From Bacteroidales bacterium (GTDB lineage Bacteria > Bacteroidota > Bacteroidia > Bacteroidales > UBA932), in assembly GCA_017534745.1 (NCBI GenBank), contig JAFXVX010000013.1:186001-250000 (forward strand): 64,000 bases of DNA. The letters are read 5' to 3'. A model generated the notes under the pieces. That model saw nothing but the letters and a program-made list of their open reading frames with translations. It did no database searches and was not told where the DNA came from. Position numbers and translations under genes: made by a program. Shown one piece after another: positions 43,959 to 53,149 of this stretch; position 1 is the stretch's first letter; every line of letters starts with the position of its first letter.

Positions 43959-46148
43959 ATGAAACGCTTCCCCCTCCTTCTGCTGTTTTCAGCGCTTACG
44001 ATTTTCTCCTGTACAAAGACTCCGACCCCTCCTGGCGACGGTGAGACGACGGTCGGGTCGGACATGATCACCCCCGCGGGCGGGGTCTACGACCTCGGTG
44101 CCGTGAGACTCAGCGTGCCCGAGGGCGCGGTGGACCGGGACGTCGAGGTGCGCGTGGAATTCTCCCCCGCAGCCCCGGACCCGGAGAGATTCAAGGACGA
44201 CAAGGGCGTCGCCGTCGGCCTTCCCGGCGATGCGCTGTCCATGATTGAATTCGGCCCCGACGGGGTATCCTTCAAAGAGCCCGTGACGGTGGAGTTCCCG
44301 GCGCCGGCCTGCCCGGCGGAGGAGATCTCTGTGTTCTACTTCGACAAAGACGCCGGCGCATGGCAGCTCCAGCGCGGCGTGACGGTGGTCGGAGACCGGG
44401 CGCATTTCAAGACCTCCCATTTCTCGACCTACATCGCCTCGCAGCTCGGCATCGCCCAGCTGAAAAAGTTCCCCTCCTACGTCGATGCCGGCATCGCCGC
44501 CGGAAAGAGCAACGAAGGCATAGTCGCCGATTTCCACACCTACCTGCTCAACGGCGACGACCGCGACCTTTTCAATGAGCCGAGGTTCATCCGGGGACTC
44601 TGGTACACCCCGATGTCCAGCCTCTGCTCCGGCGCCTGGGCCGTCCACGCCGACGGGCTTGACAGCGAGCCGGACTACGACGTCGTCGAAGGCCGCGGCG
44701 AGCCCTTCCCTGAGAACGCCTCATTCTACGGAGAGCAGACCATACTTTCTTATCTTTCAAGCTACGAGAAAGAGGACGTGTTCCGCAAAGTAATCCAGGA
44801 GACGTCCCTCGAAGAGAAGAGGGAGAGTCAGATGAAGCTCTACTACACGATGTTCGCGCTCTACTACCGCCTTGCAAAGCCCCGCCTCGAGGCCTCCGTA
44901 TCCGGCAGCCTCGACAGGAAGGGCGCCGAAGCGACCGTCACCGTGACCCTTGACGTACCCATCCCCAAGACCGGCCAGTACGCCGCCTACCCTGGCGCCG
45001 AACTCACCGTCGTCTCCAGCGACCCTTCCGCAGTCGCCGTCTCGGCCTCGAGCATCACGACCAACTCCGATGGCGAAGCGACCTTCAAGATCACTGTCCT
45101 CTCCGACGAGGCATCCGCCGATGTCACCGTCGGTTTCCACAAGGAAAAGCCCCTTTGGAAATACGACAACGGCACCTCTCAGGACGACGTAGTAGATGTG
45201 ACAAAAGTCATCCCCGTCAACCTCGAGGGCGAAGAGTGGGAAGCCGAGTTCGAGATCGAACTGGAGCACAAGTTCCACACGACTGTGGACAGTTATATGG
45301 GCAGTCTCGACAACCAGTACAATTTCCCGGATGCTTCGTACAAACTCAAGTTTGGCGGCAGCCTTCACATGAAAGTAACCCGCGCCAGCGGGACCAACTC
45401 CCAGATTTATTTCGACACGACCGGTGAGACCCTTTCACAGGAGGAATGGGCCGACCTCGGTGTGGACCCGGACGGCGTGACCGAATACGATAAGGTCAGC
45501 GGCACATATTCGCTCTCTATCGATCCGTCAACCGACGTGACCTGTGACTACCAGGACCGTTCCTGCTCCTGGCGCAATCACTATGAGTTGCAGGATGAAT
45601 TAGGAGTGTTTTTCTGGAATCGGGACGAGTATTGCAACACAAGCGTTTCCTTCTCGTTCAGTTGGCCGAAGAACAACAGTTGCAGCGACGTTTCCTTCCT
45701 TTCTACGGCAAGGGATGCCCACAAAATGACTCCGATAGCGTTCATCTCGGAAGCTGGCCTGTCAGCTTCCGACCCTTCGTGGATATATGAAAAGGCCCTC
45801 CTTCAGACAAGGATGCACTCGGTCTATTCAACTACGGTACGAATAGTTGACAACCTCCTTGAAGAATCTAATACCAGCTCCGAGAGCAAGGAGTATGACG
45901 AGGACGGCTTCCTGCTTGTTATGGGAATGTATATCTCGCTTCAGGAAGGGACACACACTCTTTCTTTCGAGCCCTCCGCGGCTGCCGTTTCCGGATCATT
46001 GCCGGAAGTTTTCCTCGCCATGGCCGAGTCCGAAGCACCAACCCCCGGCGACGGCGCCGAAGGGTGGCTTACAACGACCGACGAGACCCACAACGCCTCC
46101 GGCACTATCACCATCCGCAAGTTGAGCGGGCAAGAAGAAGGAGAATAA
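43959..46148 (+). CDS. surface lipoprotein with ZU5-like and Ig-like domains
   Basis: 729 residues. The lipobox is TIFSC. An N-terminal ZU5-like domain (about 32-165) reads ITPAGGVYDLGAVRLSVPEG, AVDRDVEVRVEFSP, FGPDGVSFKEPVTVEFP and FKTSHFSTYIAS. The middle has an Ig/BIG-like domain (about 308-400; AVSASSITTNSDGEATFKIT). The C-terminal 300 residues are beta-rich and not recognised. ZU5-like proteins are structural or protein-binding. The gene stands alone and diverges from the EamA gene, with a stem-loop terminator at its end. Confidence 0.82.
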   Translation: MKRFPLLLLFSALTIFSCTKTPTPPGDGETTVGSDMITPAGGVYDLGAVRLSVPEGAVDRDVEVRVEFSPAAPDPERFKDDKGVAVGLPGDALSMIEFGPDGVSFKEPVTVEFPAPACPAEEISVFYFDKDAGAWQLQRGVTVVGDRAHFKTSHFSTYIASQLGIAQLKKFPSYVDAGIAAGKSNEGIVADFHTYLLNGDDRDLFNEPRFIRGLWYTPMSSLCSGAWAVHADGLDSEPDYDVVEGRGEPFPENASFYGEQTILSYLSSYEKEDVFRKVIQETSLEEKRESQMKLYYTMFALYYRLAKPRLEASVSGSLDRKGAEATVTVTLDVPIPKTGQYAAYPGAELTVVSSDPSAVAVSASSITTNSDGEATFKITVLSDEASADVTVGFHKEKPLWKYDNGTSQDDVVDVTKVIPVNLEGEEWEAEFEIELEHKFHTTVDSYMGSLDNQYNFPDASYKLKFGGSLHMKVTRASGTNSQIYFDTTGETLSQEEWADLGVDPDGVTEYDKVSGTYSLSIDPSTDVTCDYQDRSCSWRNHYELQDELGVFFWNRDEYCNTSVSFSFSWPKNNSCSDVSFLSTARDAHKMTPIAFISEAGLSASDPSWIYEKALLQTRMHSVYSTTVRIVDNLLEESNTSSESKEYDEDGFLLVMGMYISLQEGTHTLSFEPSAAAVSGSLPEVFLAMAESEAPTPGDGAEGWLTTTDETHNASGTITIRKLSGQEEGE

Positions 46149-46151
46149 AAA

Positions 46152-46181
46152 AATCGAGGTGGCCTTGCGGTCACCTCGATT
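46152..46181. terminator. bidirectional terminator between convergent genes
   Basis: AATCGAGGTG, 10-nt loop, CACCTCGATT. It is followed by GCTTTT on the plus strand and by a run of seven T on the minus strand. It lies 3 nt after the 729-residue gene and serves the LRR gene from the other side. Confidence 0.88.
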
Positions 46182-46186
46182 GCTTT

Positions 46187-46255
46187 TAGATTCCTTCGCT
46201 TACGCTCGGAATGACAGTTGTCATTTCGACCAAGCGAAGCGCGTGGAGAAATCTA
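46187..46255. repeat. REP-like units A and B in inverted arrangement
   Basis: Unit A runs inverted (AGATTCCTTCGCTTACGCTC, GGAATGACAG) and unit B forward (TTGTCATTTCGACC...GGAGAAATCT). The stop codon of the LRR gene on the minus strand lies at the edge of unit B. Confidence 0.8.
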
Positions 46256-47455
46256 GAACTTAAACTCGGAGAAGCGCTCCATGGCCTGGACCTGGGCGGG
46301 GATGTCCGGGGAGAACTGGTTGCCGGAGAAGTCGTTGAAAACGCCCTTTCCGAGCTTGGTGCACTTGGACATCTCGGCCGGGATGGTCCCGCTGAGCTCG
46401 TTGTTGGCAATGTAGATGCTCTCGAGGTTGACAAGGTTTCCGATCTCCTTGGGGAGAGGTCCTGTCAGGTGGTTGCGCTGGAGCCAGAGCTGCTTGAGGG
46501 TCGTGGCGTTGAAGAGCTCCGGAGGGATCTGGCCGGTCAGCTCGTTCTCGTATATCTCGAGGGTCTCGATCTTCGGCAGGTCGCCGAGCTGCTTGGGAAG
46601 CTCGCCGGTCAGGCCGAGGTCGCAGAGGATCATTGACTTAAGCTCTGGCATGTCACCGATAGACTCAGGAAGGACACCGCTGGTCGAGCACCTGCGGAGG
46701 AAGAGGTACTTCAGGCTCTTGAGGTTGTCGAAGATCTCGGCGGCGGGAAGGTCGCTGTCGGGAGCGTCAACTGCGCCGATGAACTGCGAGTTGTCGATGT
46801 GGAGCTCGGTGAGGTTGTAGAGATTGCCAACCTCAGGGGCGAGACCGCCCTTGAGCTCGGAAGTGTAAACGTAGAGCTCCTCGAGGGCAGGCTGCTCATA
46901 GATCCATGCAGGAAGGACGCCGGTGAAGTCGCAGAGCCTGAGGGTGGTGAGGTTACGGCTTGCGATGTCCTCGGGATACTCCGCACCGTCAAGGGTGAGG
47001 ATAAGTGTCTCGAGATCAGGCATCTCCATAAGCGAAGGGGCCTGGCAGGAAACGCCGCCGCAGTAGAGCTCAAGTTTCCTGAGCTTTGAGAGCTTGGAGA
47101 TCGAAAGAGGGAGCGGGTTCTCCGGGTCGCCGTCGGAGGAGGAGTTCTTGCAATAGATGTAGAGCTTCTCCAGCTCGGTCAGGTCGCCGATCTCGGCAGG
47201 GATAATGCCCTTCGGCTCCTCGAGACGGAGCTCAATGACGCGACCTTCTTCGTTGACCTTGACACCGTGCCAGTCGTTGAGGTCTTCCTCGACGAGCCAG
47301 CCGTCCTGGTCGTACTCGCTCCACTCGGGACCGCCGGTGGAGTTGTAGATGAGTTCGAGAATCTGCCTATCGGAGAGCTTCTTAGGCCCGCAGGAGACAA
47401 TCATCGCCGCCAGGGCAACCCCGGCCGCAAGAAAAGAAAAACTGAAATGCTTCAT
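46253..47455 (-). CDS. leucine-rich-repeat lipoprotein
   Basis: 400 residues from the ATG at 47455, chosen because a lipoprotein signal follows (lipobox AMIVSC). LRRNT-like start: LSDRQILELIYNSTGGPEWS, with EYDQDGWLVEEDLNDWHGVK, a common Bacteroidales LRR opening. About ten repeats of the plant-type LxxLxLxxNxLxGxIPxEIG pattern follow (IPAEIGDLTELEKLYIYC, LKSMILCDLGLTGELPKQLG, LESIYIANNELSGTIPAEM). It is likely a surface binding protein. Its final residues (SEFKF) and TAG abut a REP-like unit, which may have changed the end. Confidence 0.92.
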   Translation of the reverse strand: MKHFSFSFLAAGVALAAMIVSCGPKKLSDRQILELIYNSTGGPEWSEYDQDGWLVEEDLNDWHGVKVNEEGRVIELRLEEPKGIIPAEIGDLTELEKLYIYCKNSSSDGDPENPLPLSISKLSKLRKLELYCGGVSCQAPSLMEMPDLETLILTLDGAEYPEDIASRNLTTLRLCDFTGVLPAWIYEQPALEELYVYTSELKGGLAPEVGNLYNLTELHIDNSQFIGAVDAPDSDLPAAEIFDNLKSLKYLFLRRCSTSGVLPESIGDMPELKSMILCDLGLTGELPKQLGDLPKIETLEIYENELTGQIPPELFNATTLKQLWLQRNHLTGPLPKEIGNLVNLESIYIANNELSGTIPAEMSKCTKLGKGVFNDFSGNQFSPDIPAQVQAMERFSEFKF

Positions 47456-47522
47456 ATTGTTTGATTTTGGGTTTGTTATCCTTTCAATCCGTAAATGTAA
47501 GAAAATATTTCCTAAAACGAAT

Positions 47523-47556
47523 AAAAAAGGGCCGGCCCCCAAAAAGAGGCCGACCC
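47523..47556 (-). terminator. intrinsic terminator of the cleaved-adhesin gene
   Basis: On the minus strand GGGTCGGCC, 10-nt loop, GGCCGGCCC, then TTTTTTATT. It lies 22 nt after the stop codon, a classical stem plus T run. Confidence 0.88.
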
Positions 47557-47577
47557 ATTATTAGAGAAGTTGAAAGG

Positions 47578-50070
47578 CTACTTCTTGATTTCAGTTAACC
47601 CCGGAACCGGAATTCCCTTCCGGACGGGACGCCGATCCTTCCTCATCTCCGGCAGGCTGTACTTGCCGGCGCCGCTGAAGGATTTGGGCGCAGCCTTAGG
47701 CGCCGGAGCCGGCGAACCGGACGGATCATCGAGTGATTCAACTACCAATATATCATCCAAGAAGAAACGCCAGTTATCCCTGCTTTCGAAGTGGCGGAAG
47801 CAGATATAGACGGTCTGTCCATCATACGCTGATGGAATAGCCACCTCAACTTTTTCATATTCGCCGTCTCCAGATGTACCGTCATAAATCTGTTCACAAT
47901 CATCAATACTGGCAGCAGGAGCAGAAGTTGTGATGTAGATTCCATAATGTTCGGGCCACGAGCCGGAGTAGGATAAGACCCAAAAACGCAGATAATTGTT
48001 GGAAGTAAGGGTGATGGCCGGTGTGTAAGCATAGTTGTCCGGATCCAGAGCACCGGTACCGCTTATGTAAGAATCGCCCTCCAAACAATAATTTCCTGAA
48101 TGAGAGTATTCAGAAGTCTCCAACAATTCCCAATTGTGTCCGTCACCGTCGGCATCGAACAGTGTCCATCCATCAAGGCCATTTTCAAAATCATCTTTGA
48201 AAATTTCCACAACAGGTTCCGGGACATACGGATACAAAACATCGGGCAAAGTAGCGTAGGTACCATAAGAATCGTATACCTGGTCGATGTAGTTGAGCCA
48301 GATGTAATTGGTGTATGCGTTCTTGGGCGAAATTTTCAAGACATCCTGCTCCTCATCATAGACTGCGACGATGAGTATTCTGTCTTCGCCTACAGGATAA
48401 TCATACCAATTAAGATAACCACCGGAAGGATACAGTCCCTGCAGAGCGACTTCGTTACTTCCGTCCGAGTACACGACCTGATCATAGATAACAAGGGTGT
48501 TGCCTTCAAAGAAAGCTTCTACCGGATAGTCCTGACCACTGAATCCGCTTACGAAGTAGCTGACCCCATCTTCATTTACTGAGATGGAATAGACATTTTC
48601 ATTATCGGTCACCCAGTCGCCTAAATAATCGTCATAGGAGGCAGTAGGAGGTTTATATGGATACTCTTCCGTGACGGAGACGTCATCAATATTAAGCCAG
48701 AAACAGTCCGTGCAATTGAAGTGACGGAAACCGATACAGACGATCTCGTTGTCGAACTCGGCCGGAATTTGAATAATGTGATGCTGATAGCCGTTTTCTC
48801 CGGTCTCAACATAATCTCCACCGGGATACTCGGTCTCGGGTACAAGTTCCGTAAGTTCTCCCGCGGGGGAACCCTTTGCAATATAGACAGCATAATGCTC
48901 CGCCGACCAATTCAAATCCTGTGCAGTAACCCAGAAACTCAGGTAATTACCTTCCGTCAACTGAATTTTCGGGGTAAAAGCCCAGTTGTCAGGAGTAAGG
49001 GCACCGTAATCATTGATATAGGATTCACTTCTCAGAATATAATCTCCGGAGTTGGTATATACACCCGAAGAGGTATATAAATCCCAGATATTGCCGTCTC
49101 CATCACTATCGATGAAGGTCCAGAAATCCGCCCCGGTTTCGAAATCCCACAGGCACGGCACGGCGACCGGAGGAAGAACGGAAGAGGAGATGTCAACGCC
49201 AAGCTTTGTGAGGCCGCCGTCGGGGAACTCAAGGTTGGACGTAAGGGTAATATCTTTTTTGTAGATGTCCTTGTCAGTCAAGACCTCAACACTGATCTCT
49301 TCTCCTGCACCCCAGTTACGGGCGGGAAGGACGCGGAACCAAATGGGATCACCGCTTCCGCTGGATTCATATTCGTCCAGATAGAGGGTGATGGAGTTTG
49401 AAGTGTAGAACAGCGAGGTCGGATCAACCGTTCCGGTCAAAGGGTCGAAATCGAGAAAACCTGATAAGCCATCAGGGCCGGAAAAGACAATCTTGCTGAT
49501 TTTCTCCCCGGCGGGAAGGCCGATGAGGTTGAGCCGGACGACCGTTCCGAGACGGCTGAAGCTGAACATAATGGGCTGACCGTCCTCCACTCGGGATGCA
49601 CCGTGATCATAGACCGTTGAGATAAGGATATCGGAATCATCCGAGAAGTTGTTTCCGTTCAGATGCTGCTCTGCAGGAGAATAGACGTAATAATTTCCGT
49701 CATTCTCGGAGACACAGCTTGAGGGATAGACGGCCGTGTACTTGTAGGAAGTACCGGAGGCCTCCCAGCCAAGGGTCGTGCTGAAATCGGCCTTGCCGTC
49801 CTGGATGTAGGCATCTGATGACTCGGCCACGCCCTTGATCTCGTCGTTGACAATCTCGATGAGGCTGATCCTGTCAGTGTCGAGCCACTTGACGACGGGA
49901 ATCTCGCCGTCCTCGACGGCTGTCCTCGTTGAAGCGTCCTCGGCAATCACGTTGACAGTAATGCCCTTGGGGGCCTTGATGCTGTCCCCAATCGATGCCT
50001 CTTTGGCGCAGGACAGAAGTGCCAGGGCGGCTGCGGCCAGGCTGATAAAAGAAATAAAAGTTTTTCTCAT
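47578..50070 (-). CDS. fimbrillin-like lipoprotein with two cleaved-adhesin domains
   Basis: 830 residues from the ATG at 50070. A GTG start two codons earlier is less likely. The lipobox is ALLSC. The N-terminal part (about 30-300) is fimbrillin-like (TRTAVEDGEIPVVKWLDTDR, YKYTAVYPSSCVSENDGNYY). Two choice-of-anchor/cleaved-adhesin jelly rolls follow: about 305-490 (FETGADFWTFIDSDGDGNIW, TPDNWAFTPKIQLTEGNYLS, NIDDVSVTEEYPY) and about 625-800 (NGLDGWTLFDADGDGHNWEL, FLDDILVVE). A middle beta domain separates them. It ends without a sorting domain. A good GGAGGG lies between the small ORF upstream and this ATG. Confidence 0.9.
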   Translation of the reverse strand: MRKTFISFISLAAAALALLSCAKEASIGDSIKAPKGITVNVIAEDASTRTAVEDGEIPVVKWLDTDRISLIEIVNDEIKGVAESSDAYIQDGKADFSTTLGWEASGTSYKYTAVYPSSCVSENDGNYYVYSPAEQHLNGNNFSDDSDILISTVYDHGASRVEDGQPIMFSFSRLGTVVRLNLIGLPAGEKISKIVFSGPDGLSGFLDFDPLTGTVDPTSLFYTSNSITLYLDEYESSGSGDPIWFRVLPARNWGAGEEISVEVLTDKDIYKKDITLTSNLEFPDGGLTKLGVDISSSVLPPVAVPCLWDFETGADFWTFIDSDGDGNIWDLYTSSGVYTNSGDYILRSESYINDYGALTPDNWAFTPKIQLTEGNYLSFWVTAQDLNWSAEHYAVYIAKGSPAGELTELVPETEYPGGDYVETGENGYQHHIIQIPAEFDNEIVCIGFRHFNCTDCFWLNIDDVSVTEEYPYKPPTASYDDYLGDWVTDNENVYSISVNEDGVSYFVSGFSGQDYPVEAFFEGNTLVIYDQVVYSDGSNEVALQGLYPSGGYLNWYDYPVGEDRILIVAVYDEEQDVLKISPKNAYTNYIWLNYIDQVYDSYGTYATLPDVLYPYVPEPVVEIFKDDFENGLDGWTLFDADGDGHNWELLETSEYSHSGNYCLEGDSYISGTGALDPDNYAYTPAITLTSNNYLRFWVLSYSGSWPEHYGIYITTSAPAASIDDCEQIYDGTSGDGEYEKVEVAIPSAYDGQTVYICFRHFESRDNWRFFLDDILVVESLDDPSGSPAPAPKAAPKSFSGAGKYSLPEMRKDRRPVRKGIPVPGLTEIKK

Positions 50071-50082
50071 AGCCACGCCCTC

Positions 50083-50232
50083 CTAATAATTGCCACCGTC
50101 ATAGATGTCGCCGCCGCCGAAACCGGCGCCCGGCTCACCGCTGCCTCCTACCGCTCCCTGGGAGAGGCAGATCATACCCTCAATGTGTAAATCAAGGGCT
50201 CTCAATGCAGGTTTTTGATAATTCTTTTCCAT
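50083..50232 (-). CDS. 49-residue small protein upstream of the cleaved-adhesin gene
   Basis: An ATG at 50232 opens 49 codons (MEKNYQKPALRALDLHIEGM, ICLSQGAVGGSGEPGAGFGG, GDIYDGGNY). The stop is 13 nt before the lipoprotein ATG, with GGAGGG in between. The K-Y-x-x-P start, short hydrophobic strand and Gly/Asp-rich tail ending in Tyr are a recurring Bacteroidales pattern of unknown function and match the ORF at 34537-34668. Confidence 0.75.
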   Translation of the reverse strand: MEKNYQKPALRALDLHIEGMICLSQGAVGGSGEPGAGFGGGDIYDGGNY

Positions 50233-50469
50233 ACGCAAAAAGGTTTAAAATTGTGTTTGCATACTATCTAACGGCTACGAAAATATGAATAATAATCCTT
50301 AATTGCAAGCGCTGTAACTACCCTTATTTCAAGCCAGTACTTTTAAATTTTAAGTCAAATTAAAATATTTTCAAAATTTTTGTAAGGAATATGGCCATAC
50401 AAAACGCCAAATATTATCTGCATCAGCGCTATAACTTAATCTAATTTTTTTTAAAAATTTTTCTTTCCG

Positions 50470-50489
50470 CCCTCTTTTGTCAAAGAGGG
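50470..50489. promoter_or_regulatory. palindrome overlapping the parA -33 element, possible operator
   Basis: CCCTCTTT, 4 nt, AAAGAGGG, perfect 8-bp arms. It covers the TTTG of the promoter, so a bound repressor would block it. Confidence 0.5.
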
Positions 50490-50507
50490 GGAATTTTATT
50501 AGCTTTG
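50476..50507 (+). promoter_or_regulatory. parAB promoter
   Basis: TTTG, 20-nt spacer, TAGCTTTG, close to the Bacteroidota consensus. The -7 box ends 28 nt before the parA ATG. Confidence 0.75.
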
Positions 50508-50535
50508 CAGGTTATATATATTTTCATAGCAACAG

Positions 50536-51306
50536 ATGAGTAAGATTATAGCTATAGCGAACCAGAAGGGCGGAGTCGGGAAGACGACGACGGCGATAAA
50601 CCTGTCGGCGTCGCTGGCGGTGCTGGAAAAGAAGGTGCTGATTATCGACGCGGACCCGCAGGCGAACACGACCTCCGGTCTCAACTTCTCCCCGGGGAGC
50701 AAGGACAAAAGGACTCTGTATGAGGTCCTTATCGGCGAGATCGGGATCACCGACGCACTTATCCAGACGGAGATCCATAACCTCCACATGATCCCCTCCC
50801 ACATCAACCTCGTGGGGGCGGAGTTCGAACTGGCGGACATCGATGACAAGGAGACCGTCCTGAAGCGTGCCCTCGAGCCGATCAGGGACGACTACGACTA
50901 CATCATCATCGACTGCTCCCCTTCCCTCGGGCTCATTACGATCAACACCCTTGCGGCCGCGGACTCTGTAATTATCCCGGTCCAGCCGGAGTTCTTCGCA
51001 CTCGAGGGTCTCGGCAAGCTGCTGCAGACGATCATGATCGTCCAGCGCAGCATCAACACCGACCTTACGATCGAAGGCTTCGTCGTGACGATGTTCGACG
51101 GGAGGACCAGGGTCCACACCCAGGTCGTCCGCGAGCTCCGCGAAAGGTTCAAGGACATGGTCTTCGAGACTATTATCCAGCGCAATATCCGGCTCAGCGA
51201 GGCCCCGGGCTACGGCAAGCCCATCATCCTCTACGACGTGATGAGTAACGGCACCTCCAACTACCTGAGCCTTGCAAAAGAAATACTTGAAAGAAATGGC
51301 AAATAA
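50536..51306 (+). CDS. parA: ParA/Soj chromosome-partitioning ATPase
   Basis: 256 residues, a normal chromosomal ParA. The deviant Walker A is KGGVGKTTTAINLSA (about 11-25), Walker A' LIIDADPQANTTSG, and Walker B YDYIIIDCSPSLGLIT. It drives segregation of the replication origin by a gradient of DNA-bound dimers. The parB start lies inside its last codons, so the pair is coupled. This pair usually lies near the chromosomal origin, but no parS was found in the window. Confidence 0.97.
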   Translation: MSKIIAIANQKGGVGKTTTAINLSASLAVLEKKVLIIDADPQANTTSGLNFSPGSKDKRTLYEVLIGEIGITDALIQTEIHNLHMIPSHINLVGAEFELADIDDKETVLKRALEPIRDDYDYIIIDCSPSLGLITINTLAAADSVIIPVQPEFFALEGLGKLLQTIMIVQRSINTDLTIEGFVVTMFDGRTRVHTQVVRELRERFKDMVFETIIQRNIRLSEAPGYGKPIILYDVMSNGTSNYLSLAKEILERNGK

Positions 51307-52201
51307 ACCGCAGAGAGGACTCGGAAGGGGGCTCAGCGCCATCCTCGGAGAAGAAGTAGATGTCGATAGCCTGCGCAAGCCCGTCGGCTACATCAACAAG
51401 GAAATCGCCCGCGGCGGCGTCTCGCGCGCCTCGTCGCCGGACGTCCTGAAGGTCCGGACGGACCTTGTGGACGCGAACCCGTTCCAGCCCAGGAGCGCCT
51501 TCGACGAGGAGGCCCTCCGCGAGCTCACGGAGTCGATCCGCACCCTCGGGCTGATCCAGCCTATCAGCGTGAGGCCGGTCGGCGACCGCTATCAGATCAT
51601 AAGCGGCGAGCGACGTTTCCGCGCCTGCCAGGCCCTCGGGATGGAGTTCGTCCCCGCCTATATCCTGACCCCTGACGATCAGGGCATGCTCGAAATGGCA
51701 ATCGTGGAGAACGTCCAGAGGCAGGACCTCGACCCCATCGAGGTCGCCCTCGGCTACGAGCGCCTCATCGAAGAGTGCGGACTCACACAGGAGAAGCTCG
51801 CCGAGCGCCTCGGCAAGAAAAGAGTCACTGTAACGAACACTCTCCGCCTCCTCCGGCTCCCGGCCAAGGTCCAGCACGACCTCAAGGTCGGCCTTATCAC
51901 GACCGGCCACGCCAAGGTTCTCCTTGGAGTGGAAGATCCTGCGTATCAGGAGTTTCTCTGTGACGTGATTATCCGCGACGGGCTGTCCGTGAGGCAGACC
52001 GAGGAGCGGATAAGGCGCGGCGAGTCGGCCCCGAAGGTCGAGGCCGCCCTGCCGGAGCTCTGCAACAAGGTGCTCGAGAGCGTCGGGCGTTATTTCCGTT
52101 CTGCGAAAATCCACCGCTCCCCTTCAGGAAAGGGTTCGCTCACTGTCCGTTTCGACGGTGACGACGAGTTGGAACAGTTCTTGAGGCTGCTTGAGAAATA
52201 G
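51296..52201 (+). CDS. parB: ParB/Spo0J partition protein
   Basis: 301 residues from the ATG at 51296, which overlaps parA by 11 nt; the start is supported by the hallmark QRGLGRGLSAILGEE. The ParB CTP-binding domain follows (RSAFDEEALRELTESIRTLG, LIQPISVRPVGDRYQIISGE, ERRFRACQAL with the GERRFRA box), then a KorB-like HTH (LTQEKLAERLGKKRVTVTNT) and a C-terminal dimer domain. It clamps parS DNA and guides ParA. Confidence 0.97.
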   Translation: MANKPQRGLGRGLSAILGEEVDVDSLRKPVGYINKEIARGGVSRASSPDVLKVRTDLVDANPFQPRSAFDEEALRELTESIRTLGLIQPISVRPVGDRYQIISGERRFRACQALGMEFVPAYILTPDDQGMLEMAIVENVQRQDLDPIEVALGYERLIEECGLTQEKLAERLGKKRVTVTNTLRLLRLPAKVQHDLKVGLITTGHAKVLLGVEDPAYQEFLCDVIIRDGLSVRQTEERIRRGESAPKVEAALPELCNKVLESVGRYFRSAKIHRSPSGKGSLTVRFDGDDELEQFLRLLEK

Positions 52202-52204
52202 CAG

Positions 52205-53149
52205 ATGTTTCGTCTCCGTCATATCCTTCTGACCCTGCTGCTTCTCACGGCAGGGCTGACGGCTTCCGCCCAGTTCAAGGAGGAAGCCTTCAACCAGAAC
52301 TATGACACGGGACAGGACACAACTGCCCAGGACACCTCCAAGCACCTGTTTTCCTTCAAGGAATATTTCGGCGGCCTCGCCCATAAGCGGACGGCGCGCA
52401 TCGGCACCCTTTTCGGCGGATCGACCGTCTTCATCGGCGGTATGCAGATCTACAACAAGGACTACTGGAAACTCCCCATCGTTTACGGCGGTATAGGCAC
52501 AGGAATCGGCCTCGGCATCTATTACGGCCAGAGGTACAAGGCGACAGGAGAGCAGAAATACCGCACCGGAAGCATAATCGCCTACAGCGGCGCGGCGCTG
52601 TTCTGGTGGGCCTCGCTGATGGACGGCACGGCCTCGTATAAATCGAACCGCAAGCCGCACCCGGGCAAATCGACGCTCTATTCCATCCTCTTCCCCGGAC
52701 TGGGCCAGATGTACAACGGCGAATACTGGAAGGTCCCGATCTACTGGGGCGCACTGATGGGCTCCACCTATTTCCTCGTCAACAACCACACGAACTATAT
52801 CCGATACAAGCGCATCCACAACGAAGCGACCTCGCCAGATGTGCAGTACACCGGCCCGATAGCGGCGGAGACGGCCCTCTACTACCGCAACGTCTTCCGA
52901 CGGTACCGCGACTACTCGATAGTCGCGCTCGTCGGATTCTACCTGCTGCAGGTGATAGACGCCAATGTCTTCGCATATATGCAGGATTTCGAGCTCTCTG
53001 ACGACCTTTCGGTCCACATAGAGCCGAAAATCTACTCGCCGCTGGAAGCCTATGCCTACTCGGGAGTGACATCCTCCGTCTCGGTTCCGGCCATGCCGGC
53101 CGGAGGGCCCCAGGCCGGGGTCGGGCTTTCAATCGGTCTAAGATTCTGA
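52205..53149 (+). CDS. DUF5683 family membrane protein
   Basis: 314 residues. A signal peptide (ILLTLLLLTAGLTASAQ) is followed by a DUF5683-type region with several membrane or amphipathic stretches: KLPIVYGGIGTGIGLGIYYG, LYSILFPGLGQMYNGEYWKV and a repeated Y-W-K pattern. Proteins of this family sit next to parB and a lytic transglycosylase across Bacteroidota, as here. The function is unknown but probably tied to the envelope. The stop overlaps the next start (TGATG). Confidence 0.9.
   Translation: MFRLRHILLTLLLLTAGLTASAQFKEEAFNQNYDTGQDTTAQDTSKHLFSFKEYFGGLAHKRTARIGTLFGGSTVFIGGMQIYNKDYWKLPIVYGGIGTGIGLGIYYGQRYKATGEQKYRTGSIIAYSGAALFWWASLMDGTASYKSNRKPHPGKSTLYSILFPGLGQMYNGEYWKVPIYWGALMGSTYFLVNNHTNYIRYKRIHNEATSPDVQYTGPIAAETALYYRNVFRRYRDYSIVALVGFYLLQVIDANVFAYMQDFELSDDLSVHIEPKIYSPLEAYAYSGVTSSVSVPAMPAGGPQAGVGLSIGLRF

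Larger units (their letters stand above)
50233..50535. other. 303-bp AT-rich divergent promoter region
   Basis: It separates the small ORF (minus) from parA (plus). It contains a run of AT-rich direct stretches, and near 50470-50507 the parA promoter and its overlapping palindrome. No ORF was seen. Confidence 0.7.

Noticed and set aside
50524..51378. 284-codon minus-strand frame, and similar ones against parB and the transglycosylase
   Set aside because: Shadows of well-recognised ParA, ParB and MltD-like genes.
50233..52204. parS site near parAB
   Set aside because: No sequence close to the TGTTTCACGTGAAACA consensus was found here. The CCACGTGG cores at about 22514 and 60336 do not match the rest of the consensus.
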